From an uncultured Actinomycetes bacterium (lineage in GTDB: Bacteria; Actinomycetota; Thermoleophilia; Miltoncostaeales; Miltoncostaeaceae): DNA of 5,173 bases. Below, one piece after another: positions 1-5,173 of this stretch; the first letter of the stretch is position 1, and every line of letters begins with the position of its first letter. The notes beneath the pieces were generated by a model. That model did no database searches, was not told the DNA's origin, and was given only the letters and a program-made list of their open reading frames with translations. The position numbers and the translations under genes were made by a program. The stretch spans positions 1 through 5,173 of the forward strand of contig CAIYRJ010000159.1 in NCBI GenBank assembly GCA_903928615.1. The letters run 5' to 3'.

Positions 1-558
1 GCGCTCGTCGGGATGTCCATGGGCGCGGCCGTGGCCGCAGCGGTGGCCCTGGGGCATCCCGATCGCGTGCAGGCGCTCGTGGCCGTGACCCCGGCCCATC
101 TGGGGACCCCCACCGCTGACCCCGCGCGGTGGGACCGCCTGGCGCAGGGGCTGCAGGATGGCGGCCCCGATGGCTTCGTGCAGGCCTACGGCGACCCGGG
201 CGTTGACCCCCGGAGCCTCGAGCTCATCCGCACCGTCATGCGCCAGCGCCTCTCGCGCCACGTGCACCCCGGGGCCGTGGCCGACGCGCTGCGCCGCACG
301 CCCCGCGGCGCCGCGTTCGACGGTGTCGCTGCCCTGGCGGGCATCCGCTGCCCCACGCTCGTGATCGGCAGCCGCGACCGGCTCGACCCCGAGCACCCCC
401 TGCGCACCTCCGAGCGATGGGCCGAGGCGATCCCCGGGGCGCAGTTCATGGTGGAGGACGACGCCGAGAGCCCGCTGGCCTGGCGCGGCGGCAGCCTCAG
501 CCGCGCGATCGCCGGGTTCCTCGCGGGAGCCGGGATGACCCCCCGCGCCACGCGCTGA
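1..558 (+). CDS. alpha/beta-hydrolase fold protein, 5' end missing
   Basis: The reading frame is open from base 1 to a TGA at 556-558, giving 185 residues, so the N-terminal part lies outside the window. The first codons encode LVGMSMG, a nucleophile elbow of the G-x-S-x-G type, with the presumed catalytic Ser at window residue 6. A cap-like helical stretch follows. Then comes the strand-and-loop CPTLVIGSRDRLDPEH (about residues 117-132), which matches the usual site of the acid residue; Asp126 or Asp129 are candidates. The typical last element, 'IPGA...(G)H.P', reads IPGAQFMVEDDAESP here. Glu156 stands where the catalytic His is normally found, and no other His follows. It is therefore either a family member with altered chemistry or a non-hydrolytic one. 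Substrate is unknown. The 3' end overlaps the convergent photolyase gene by 62 nt. The fold is fairly sure; the function is not. Confidence 0.85.
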   Translation, partial: ALVGMSMGAAVAAAVALGHPDRVQALVAVTPAHLGTPTADPARWDRLAQGLQDGGPDGFVQAYGDPGVDPRSLELIRTVMRQRLSRHVHPGAVADALRRTPRGAAFDGVAALAGIRCPTLVIGSRDRLDPEHPLRTSERWAEAIPGAQFMVEDDAESPLAWRGGSLSRAIAGFLAGAGMTPRATR

Positions 559-1744
559 ACGACGCCACGCTGCCGGCACCCGGCCGGCGCAGCCACGGCC
601 AGGGGTGCACGATCACCGGCGCGATCTCACGTGCACGTGATCGCCAGCCCGGCACGGGCGTGAACGTGGCGGCCACGCGGCGACCTGCCAGTGCCTGCGC
701 CGGATCACCCCGGTGCACCTCCACCGGCCGTCGCGTCGCCAGGTCGGACAGGCATTCGGCGATGAAGATGAGGCGCTTCGGAGCCGGCCGCAGCCGCCGC
801 AGATAGCCCTCGTCGAACACGAACACCGCGGGCAGGCCGGGGTGGGCCGCGAGCGCCGGGTCGTCGTCACCCAGCGACTCCGCGGTGATCCACACGGCCT
901 CGGGCTCGCCGTCCGCTTCGGGCGCGGACGGCCCCGCAGTGGCACCGGGGTCGAGATCCGACCTCAGTCGTGGGTCGGGGTCGAGGCGCACGGGCACGTC
1001 GTCGGCGGGCCAGCGCTCGATGGGGCACGCGTGGCGCAGGGCGCACCCATCGCAGATGCCGGGCGCGCGGCGCTCCACCTGCCCGCGCGCGAATCCGTAC
1101 CGCTTGCCGGTGGCGGTACCGGCGGTCCACTGCCAGCCCACCGCGTTGGCCGCGCGCGAGCCGTCGAGCAGCCGACGGCGCATCCAGAGCTCGCCGCGAT
1201 CCCATGCGGCGCCGTGGCGCACGGCCCAGTGGGACGCCATCCACATGCGCGTCTGGTTCACCATCCAGCCGTCGTCCTCGAGCTCACCCACCACGAGGTC
1301 GATGCAGGCCATCTCGCGATCGATCACCTGGCCGGGGGACGACCCGCGATCCGGCGCCTGCGACGCCCGCAGCGGCCGTCCGATGCCGCTGCCCAGCCGC
1401 GCGTAGAGGTGCCGCGCGTACTCCTGCCACATCAGCTCGTCGCGGAACTTCTCGACGTCCCGCGCCGGGCCGCCGTCGACGTGCTTCCAGGCGCGCGGCA
1501 GGGTGATGAGCCCGTGGCGGATCCATGGCGACAGGCCCGAGGCGCCGCGCCTGCCGGGCGGCCACACCTCGTTGCGACGCGATGCGTAGCCGCGCACGTC
1601 GAAGCCATCGAGCGCGGCATCGGCCGCCGACTGCCCGCCCCGGAACCGCCCCGAGGCTCCATCGGGCCCGGCGAAGAGGCCCGCGAGGTGCTCGCGCACC
1701 CAGTCGGCCTCCCACCCCACCTGCGGTTGCGGGAGCACGGTCAC
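497..1744 (-). CDS. photolyase/cryptochrome-family flavoprotein with FAD domain first (inverted topology)
   Basis: Predicted 415-residue flavoprotein, probably light-driven DNA repair. Residues about 30-246 match the photolyase FAD-binding domain. Visible landmarks are SGLSPWIRHG (like SRLSP.L.FG), ELMWQEYARH (like ELIWREFYRH), GWMVNQTRM (like GWMHNRLRM) and AANAVGWQW, with Asn200 at the flavin-contact Asn and Trp204 in the electron-transfer Trp region. A Pro/Asp-rich linker (about 247-281) follows. Residues 282-395 resemble the N-terminal antenna domain of classical photolyases (VWITAESLGDDDPALAA, then VFVFDEGYL, then RGDP). The domain order is therefore reversed. Cys147, 231, 234 and 240 line up with the [4Fe-4S] ligands of PhrB-type enzymes. 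The GTG start at 1744 is chosen because it overlaps the upstream acetyltransferase stop as GTGA, and the frame further upstream has no family similarity. The last 15 or so residues run antisense to the hydrolase gene and look like a non-conserved tail. At 415 residues it is shorter than classical photolyases. Repair activity and lesion type are inferred. Confidence 0.9.
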   Translation of the reverse strand: MTVLPQPQVGWEADWVREHLAGLFAGPDGASGRFRGGQSAADAALDGFDVRGYASRRNEVWPPGRRGASGLSPWIRHGLITLPRAWKHVDGGPARDVEKFRDELMWQEYARHLYARLGSGIGRPLRASQAPDRGSSPGQVIDREMACIDLVVGELEDDGWMVNQTRMWMASHWAVRHGAAWDRGELWMRRRLLDGSRAANAVGWQWTAGTATGKRYGFARGQVERRAPGICDGCALRHACPIERWPADDVPVRLDPDPRLRSDLDPGATAGPSAPEADGEPEAVWITAESLGDDDPALAAHPGLPAVFVFDEGYLRRLRPAPKRLIFIAECLSDLATRRPVEVHRGDPAQALAGRRVAATFTPVPGWRSRAREIAPVIVHPWPWLRRPGAGSVASFSAWRGGSSRLPRGTRRSRG

Positions 1745-2202
1745 GGAATGGGCAGCGCACGCTCGAACACGATGCGGTCCTCGCCCGGACCCAGGTAGCC
1801 GGGCTGCACGGGCCCCTCGAACCCGAGTGCGTGGTGGAAGGCGATCGATCCCTCGCGGTGCGGCGCCGCCAGGGCCCGCATGCGCGTGCATCCGCGCTCC
1901 GCGGCCCGCCGTCCGAACTCGCGATAGAGGGCCGCCCCCACGCCCTGCCCCCTCAGCGCGGGGTCCACCGCGTGCAGGTGCACATAGGCGAGGTCGGGCT
2001 CCGAGGCGCTCACGAGGCCCAGCAGGAACCCCGCGGGTGCGCCGTCGTCACGCGCGATCCACACGCCGTGCGGACCGAGTTGGTCGAAGAACAGCCGGTG
2101 CAGCGTGAGCCCCACCGGGTGCCCGAACCAGTCATCGGCCACCGCCCGGGCCGCGTCGAAGTCGGCGGCCTCGAGCGGGCGCGGGGGCGCCAGCCCGTCC
2201 AT
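1741..2202 (-). CDS. GNAT-family N-acetyltransferase
   Basis: This 153-residue protein has the usual length and layout of a single-domain GNAT acetyltransferase, which moves an acetyl group from acetyl-CoA to an amine. The beta4 strand ([10 protein letters not shown], about 72-81) leads into the acetyl-CoA pyrophosphate loop RGQGVGA (84-90), the R/Q-x-x-G-x-G/A motif A. Motif B is visible as [12 protein letters not shown] (118-129). The N-terminal part is weakly conserved, as usual for the acceptor side, so the substrate cannot be named. The ATG at 2202 lies 6 nt after the msrA stop. The TGA stop at 1743-1741 overlaps the GTG start of the photolyase gene in a GTGA junction, which suggests translational coupling. 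No strong Shine-Dalgarno is visible, so ribosomes may arrive from msrA. The family is certain enough; a role in modifying a damaged metabolite or protein is only a guess from context. Confidence 0.88.
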   Translation of the reverse strand: MDGLAPPRPLEAADFDAARAVADDWFGHPVGLTLHRLFFDQLGPHGVWIARDDGAPAGFLLGLVSASEPDLAYVHLHAVDPALRGQGVGAALYREFGRRAAERGCTRMRALAAPHREGSIAFHHALGFEGPVQPGYLGPGEDRIVFERALPIP

Positions 2203-2208
2203 GGGCGC

Positions 2209-2865
2209 CTAGGCCATCTCGGCGATGCCCACCGGGCAGGTGACCCCGGTGCCGCCAAGGCCGCAGTAGCCGTTGGGGTTCTTGGCCAGGTACTGCTGGT
2301 GGTAGCCCTCGGCGTAGTAGAAGGGTCCGGCCGGGGCGATCTCAGTGGTGATGCGCCCGGCGCCGGCGGCGTCGAGCGCCCCCTGGAACATGTCGCGCGA
2401 GGCCTCGGCGATCTGCTGCTGCCGGTCGTCCATGCAGAAGATGGCCGATCGGTACTGGGTGCCCACGTCGTTGCCCTGCCGGAAGCCCTGCGTGGGGTCG
2501 TGTCCCTCCCAGAAGGTCTTCAGCATCTCGCCGTATGAGGTGACCGTGGGATCGAACACCGCGAGCACCACCTCGGTGTGCCCGGTGCGGCCCGTGCACA
2601 CCTCCTCGTACAGCGGGTTGCGCGTGAAGCCGCCCGCGTAGCCCACGGCGGTGGTCCACACACCCGGCAGCTGCCAGAACATCCGCTCGGCGCCCCAGAA
2701 GCACCCCATGCCGATGACCACCTGCTCCATGCCATCGGGGAACGGCGGCAGCAGCGGGTTGCCCAGCACCTCATGCGCGGCCGGCACGCGGATGGTCTCG
2801 GTGCGCCCGGGGAGGGCGTCCTCCTCCGTCACCATCGTGGGGTTGCCAAGTCCGAAGATGCCCAT
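2209..2865 (-). CDS. msrA: peptide methionine-(S)-S-oxide reductase MsrA
   Basis: MsrA reduces the S-epimer of methionine sulfoxide in proteins and as the free amino acid, with electrons from thioredoxin. The 218-residue product is close to the long E. coli-type MsrA (about 212 residues) and can be followed along its length. An N-terminal DALPGR segment (about 16-21) is followed by the catalytic motif GCFWG with nucleophile Cys55, then [30 protein letters not shown], and a C-terminal GYCGLGG...TC with Cys201 and Cys210 as candidate resolving cysteines. Their spacing is 9 residues, one more than I recall for E. coli. The second ATG of an ATGATG pair (2865) is chosen because the GGAGG sits 4 nt before it and only 1 nt before the first (2868). 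This start also aligns with the start of E. coli MsrA. It lies 58 nt after tyrA and 6 nt before the GNAT gene. The protein is probably cytoplasmic, as no signal peptide is seen. Confidence 0.97.
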   Translation of the reverse strand: MGIFGLGNPTMVTEEDALPGRTETIRVPAAHEVLGNPLLPPFPDGMEQVVIGMGCFWGAERMFWQLPGVWTTAVGYAGGFTRNPLYEEVCTGRTGHTEVVLAVFDPTVTSYGEMLKTFWEGHDPTQGFRQGNDVGTQYRSAIFCMDDRQQQIAEASRDMFQGALDAAGAGRITTEIAPAGPFYYAEGYHQQYLAKNPNGYCGLGGTGVTCPVGIAEMA

Positions 2866-2868
2866 CAT

Positions 2869-2875
2869 TCCTCCC
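2869..2875 (-). promoter_or_regulatory. strong ribosome binding site of msrA
   Basis: On the - strand the sequence GGGAGGA directly precedes the ATGATG pair at 2868-2863. It is the clearest Shine-Dalgarno in the window. Its spacing (4 nt from GGAGG) favours the second ATG. msrA therefore seems able to recruit ribosomes on its own rather than relying on tyrA read-through. Confidence 0.7.
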
Positions 2876-2923
2876 GCATGCCGTTCGACCTCGGGTGGAA
2901 GGTTAGGCCCTCGGCGGGCGGGC

Positions 2924-4036
2924 TCACGCGCCTTCGGTGACCCGGAATCCCCGCTCGGTGATGAGCGTCGCGGCACGGCGCGCGGCGTCCTCGCCGGCGA
3001 CATCCAGCTCGAGGAGGCCCGACGGCTCGTCGGCCCGGGACGGGCTCAGGTGCAGGTCCTCGATGTTGATGTGCGCGTGCCCCAGCGCGGTGGCGATCTC
3101 GCTCAGCACCCCCGGGCGGTTCGGCACCTCGACCGTGATGCGGACCACCTCGCCGCCCACGACGTCGTCCTGGCGAAGCAGCCGGTCACGGCCCTCGACC
3201 GCCGTCGCGAAGAAGCCCTCGAGCCACATGCGATCGCCGCGCTCGAGGGCGGCCTCCACATCGGCGAACTCCCCGCGCAGGCGCCGGGTCTCCTCGAGCA
3301 CCGCTCCCCGGTTGCTCAGCAGGATGTCCGCCCAGAGCGTGGGGTTGGATCCCGCCACGCGGGTGAGGTCGCGGAACGACGGCCCGGCGGAGCGCAGGGC
3401 CTCACGCCCCTGGTGCGCCGTGGCGGCCGCCTGCCGCATGAGCGCCGAGGCCATCACGTGAGGCAGGTGCGACACCAGCGCCATGAGCTGGTCGTGCACG
3501 TCCGGGTCGACCGCGGCGGGCACGGCGCCCACCGACGCCACCATGCCGTGCACGCGCTCGAGCAGCTCCGGGCGCGTCTCGGCGGTGGGCGTGAGGAACC
3601 AGGTGGCGCCCACGAAGAGGTCGTCACGGGCGTTGGCCACGCCCGACAGCTCCGCTCCCGCGACGGGGTGCCCGCCGCAAAACCGCTCGCGCTCCGCAGG
3701 CGTGAGGGCATGCAGCACCTCGCTCTTCGCCGAGCCGACATCCGTGACCACGGTGCCCGCGTCGGTGACGGCCAGCACCTGGCTCACCACGGCCGGGATG
3801 TCCCCCACGGGGGCGCACACCACCACCACCTCGGCGCCGGTGACCGCCGTGGCGATGTCCGGCGCGGCGTCCGTGATGGCGCCGCGCCCAAGGGCCCCCT
3901 CGAGCGCCCCCTCCGCGGGGTCGAAGCCGCGCACCTCGGCCACGCCGGCGTCCGCGCGCAGGGCGAGCCCCAGCGAGCCGCCGATGAGTCCCACTCCGAT
4001 GAGGGCGACCGGGCCGCCCAGCCCGGCCGTGGCCAC
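2924..4036 (-). CDS. tyrA: prephenate (or arogenate) dehydrogenase with C-terminal ACT domain
   Basis: TyrA oxidatively decarboxylates prephenate to 4-hydroxyphenylpyruvate (or arogenate to tyrosine). The 370-residue product opens with a Rossmann fold carrying the dinucleotide motif GVGLIGGS (14-21). Asp39 at the end of the second strand (RGFDP) suggests NAD+ rather than NADP+. The family landmarks are TDVGSAKS (98-105), GGHPVAG with the presumed catalytic His123, [16 protein letters not shown] (189-193) and [18 protein letters not shown] (221-238). Residues about 297-366 form an ACT domain ([16 protein letters not shown], then INIEDL), a typical site for amino-acid feedback, most likely by tyrosine. 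The GTG at 4036 is taken as the start because it puts the nucleotide-binding strand at the N-terminus and overlaps the aroF TAG by one base (TAGTG). The same frame further upstream runs antisense-like through aroF without family similarity. Prephenate versus arogenate preference cannot be read from the sequence. Confidence 0.95.
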   Translation of the reverse strand: MATAGLGGPVALIGVGLIGGSLGLALRADAGVAEVRGFDPAEGALEGALGRGAITDAAPDIATAVTGAEVVVVCAPVGDIPAVVSQVLAVTDAGTVVTDVGSAKSEVLHALTPAERERFCGGHPVAGAELSGVANARDDLFVGATWFLTPTAETRPELLERVHGMVASVGAVPAAVDPDVHDQLMALVSHLPHVMASALMRQAAATAHQGREALRSAGPSFRDLTRVAGSNPTLWADILLSNRGAVLEETRRLRGEFADVEAALERGDRMWLEGFFATAVEGRDRLLRQDDVVGGEVVRITVEVPNRPGVLSEIATALGHAHINIEDLHLSPSRADEPSGLLELDVAGEDAARRAATLITERGFRVTEGA

Positions 4037-5082
4037 TAGACCCCGGCGGGCACGGGCTCTCCGCCCGCCATGACGAGGCCCATGAGGTCGACAACCCGGC
4101 GGACGTCCGCCACCCATGCGGCGAAGGAGTCGGCGTACAGGGCCTGCGGGCCGTCGCACAGGGCGTGCTCGGGGGCCGGGTGCACCTCGACGATGAGGCC
4201 GTCGGCGCCCGCGGCCACGGCGGCGCGCGCCATGGGCAGGATGAAGTCGCGGCGACCCATCGCATGCGACGGGTCGACGATCACGGGCAGCGCGGAGAGG
4301 TTCTTCGCCACCGGCACGGCCGAGAGGTCGAGCGTGGACCGCGTGGCGGTCTCGAAGGTGCGGATGCCGCGCTCGCACAGCATGATGCGCTCGTTGCCCT
4401 CCTTGGCGATGTACTCCGCCGAGAGGAGCCACTCCTCGATGGTGTTGGCGAGCCCGCGCTTGAGCAGCACGGCCTTGTCGGTGCGGCCGACCTCGCGCAT
4501 GAGGTCGAAGTTCTGCATGTTGCGGGCGCCCAGCTGGATGACGTCGGCCACCTCGAGCACGTCGTCGAGCTGGCGGATGTCCATGAGCTCGGTGACGATC
4601 GGGAGACCGGTCTCCTCGCGCGCCTCGGCGAGGATCTCCAGCGCGGGCTTGCCCAGCCCCTGGAAGGTGTAGGGAGAGGTGCGCGGCTTGTAGGCCCCGC
4701 CGCGCAGCATGGCCGCGCCGGCGGCCTTCACCACGCGGGCGGTCTCGAGGGTCTGCTCGCGGGTCTCCACGGTGCAGGGGCCGGCGATGAGGCCGAAGGA
4801 GCCGCCGCCCACCTTCACGCCGTCGACCACCACCGGCATGTCGCCGTGGCGGAACTCGCGCGAGACCAGCTTGTAGGGCTTGAGGATGGGCACCACGCGC
4901 TCCACGCCGTCCTGGCCGGCGAGGTCGAGCTGGGCGATCATCTCGCGGTCGTCGCCGATCGCGCCGATGACGGTGACGAACTCACCGCGCGACACGTGGG
5001 CCTGCGCCCCGGCGGCGGTCACGCGGTCGACGACGGACTGGATCTGCCCGTCGGTCGCCCCTTCCTTCATCACGATCATCAT
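4036..5082 (-). CDS. aroF: 3-deoxy-7-phosphoheptulonate (DAHP) synthase, type I-beta with N-terminal ferredoxin-like domain
   Basis: DAHP synthase condenses phosphoenolpyruvate with erythrose-4-phosphate, the first step of the shikimate pathway. The 348-residue protein closely follows the Thermotoga maritima type I-beta enzyme. Residues 1-70 form the ferredoxin-like regulatory domain (ending LKPYKLVSRE), and the rest is a TIM barrel. Visible motifs are IAGPC (99-103), LRGGAYKPRTSPY (126-138), LLKRG, IMLCERGIRTFE and VDPSHAMGRR. The metal ligands seen in the family are all present as Cys103, His273, Glu299 and Asp310. In the T. maritima enzyme the N-terminal domain mediates feedback inhibition by tyrosine; the same is likely here. 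The first ATG of an ATGATG pair (5082) is used because it aligns with the T. maritima start, though 5079 is possible. The ribosome site is weak: GAGGG lies 12 nt before 5082. The TAG stop overlaps the tyrA GTG by one base, indicating an aromatic amino acid operon. Confidence 0.97.
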   Translation of the reverse strand: MMIVMKEGATDGQIQSVVDRVTAAGAQAHVSRGEFVTVIGAIGDDREMIAQLDLAGQDGVERVVPILKPYKLVSREFRHGDMPVVVDGVKVGGGSFGLIAGPCTVETREQTLETARVVKAAGAAMLRGGAYKPRTSPYTFQGLGKPALEILAEAREETGLPIVTELMDIRQLDDVLEVADVIQLGARNMQNFDLMREVGRTDKAVLLKRGLANTIEEWLLSAEYIAKEGNERIMLCERGIRTFETATRSTLDLSAVPVAKNLSALPVIVDPSHAMGRRDFILPMARAAVAAGADGLIVEVHPAPEHALCDGPQALYADSFAAWVADVRRVVDLMGLVMAGGEPVPAGV

Positions 5083-5088
5083 GGCTGC

Positions 5089-5119
5089 GGTGGTCCCTCG
5101 GTGGTGGTGGTTCTCGGTG
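5089..5119. repeat. imperfect tandem direct repeat just upstream of aroF
   Basis: On the + strand GGTGGTCCCTCGGTG (5089-5103) is followed 2 nt later by GGTGGTTCTCGGTG (5106-5119). The copies differ by one inserted and one changed base. The pair lies 7 to 37 nt before the aroF start codon and includes the only candidate Shine-Dalgarno (GAGGG on the - strand, 5099-5095). It could be an operator or leader element, or simple GGT-rich slippage sequence. No further promoter hexamers could be defended in the remaining bases. Confidence 0.45.
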
Positions 5120-5131
5120 CCTGCTCGTGCC

Positions 5132-5173
5132 CTACGCCGCGGGCGTCCTGATGCCTGCCGCCGCGCCCAGCGC
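5132..5173 (-). CDS. possible 3' end of an upstream gene (13 codons and stop)
   Basis: Reading leftward from the window edge, one frame encodes ALGAAAGIRTPAA and then TAG at 5134-5132. The alanine-rich, mildly hydrophobic composition looks like a natural protein end. It would leave 49 nt before aroF. A second frame stays open until a TGA overlapping the aroF ATG as ATGA, and its Thr/Pro-rich reading looks less like protein. The product cannot be identified, and this piece may be intergenic. Confidence 0.2.
   Translation of the reverse strand, partial: ALGAAAGIRTPAA

Noticed and set aside
569..593. Possible hairpin GCTGCCGG...CCGGCGCAGC just after the hydrolase stop
   Set aside because: The uninterrupted stem is short (about 5 bp), there is no T-run, it lies inside the photolyase coding sequence, and such palindromes are common by chance at this GC content.
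713..1798. Long open frame on the + strand opposite the photolyase gene (361 codons)
   Set aside because: It is antisense to a gene with clear family motifs. Its translation is rich in Arg, His, Ala and Pro without recognisable motifs, as expected from high GC and codon bias.
2900..2905. TAACCT hexamer on the - strand in the tyrA-msrA gap, like a TANNNT -10 element
   Set aside because: No convincing -35 element at 16-18 nt, and a six-base match alone is weak evidence. An internal msrA promoter remains possible but unsupported.
2651..4039. Long open frame on the + strand opposite tyrA and the 5' end of msrA (462 codons)
   Set aside because: Low-complexity Arg/His/Gly-rich translation, antisense to a well-supported dehydrogenase; a GC-driven shadow frame.
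5083..5131. Leader peptide or attenuator for aroF (His-His-His or Thr run readable in the - strand CAC/ACC repeats)
   Set aside because: No start codon, no Trp/Tyr/Phe codon run and no terminator hairpin are visible; the runs come from the GGT-rich repeat.
4165..5151. Long open frame on the + strand opposite aroF (328 codons)
   Set aside because: Its His/Gly/Val/Leu/Ala repetition reflects the third-position bias of aroF. No family motif is seen.

Overview
The window is very GC-rich (around 70% or more by eye), with densely packed genes, GTG starts and strong G/C preference at third codon positions. The genes look like those of a high-GC Actinomycetota bacterium. A deep-branching, soil-type lineage such as Thermoleophilia is a guess, not something the sequence proves. 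No RNA genes, insertion sequences, CRISPR arrays or prophage signs were seen.

Layout: the left edge holds the 3' part of an alpha/beta-hydrolase gene on the + strand (1-558). Everything else reads leftward on the - strand as one tight run. In transcription order these are aroF (DAHP synthase, type I-beta, 5082-4036), tyrA (prephenate dehydrogenase with a C-terminal ACT domain, 4036-2924), msrA (peptide methionine sulfoxide reductase A, 2865-2209), a GNAT acetyltransferase (2202-1741) and a photolyase-family flavoprotein (1744-497). Junctions are a 1-nt TAGTG overlap, a 58-nt gap, a 6-nt gap and a 4-nt GTGA overlap, which fits one operon with translational coupling at both ends. The last gene converges on the hydrolase gene, and the two overlap by 62 nt.

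The first two genes make the entry step of the shikimate pathway and the tyrosine-branch dehydrogenase. Both carry small regulatory-type domains. The last three genes look like damage-repair and modification functions: methionine sulfoxide repair, an acetyltransferase of unknown substrate, and a likely light-dependent DNA repair enzyme.

The most notable gene is the photolyase homologue. Its FAD-binding domain comes first and a short Rossmann-like antenna-type domain second, the reverse of classical photolyases. It also has four cysteines placed like the [4Fe-4S] ligands of FeS-BCP/PhrB-type photolyases. Inverted-topology photolyases have been described (NewPHL group), but whether this protein belongs there, and whether it really holds a cluster, cannot be settled from sequence alone.
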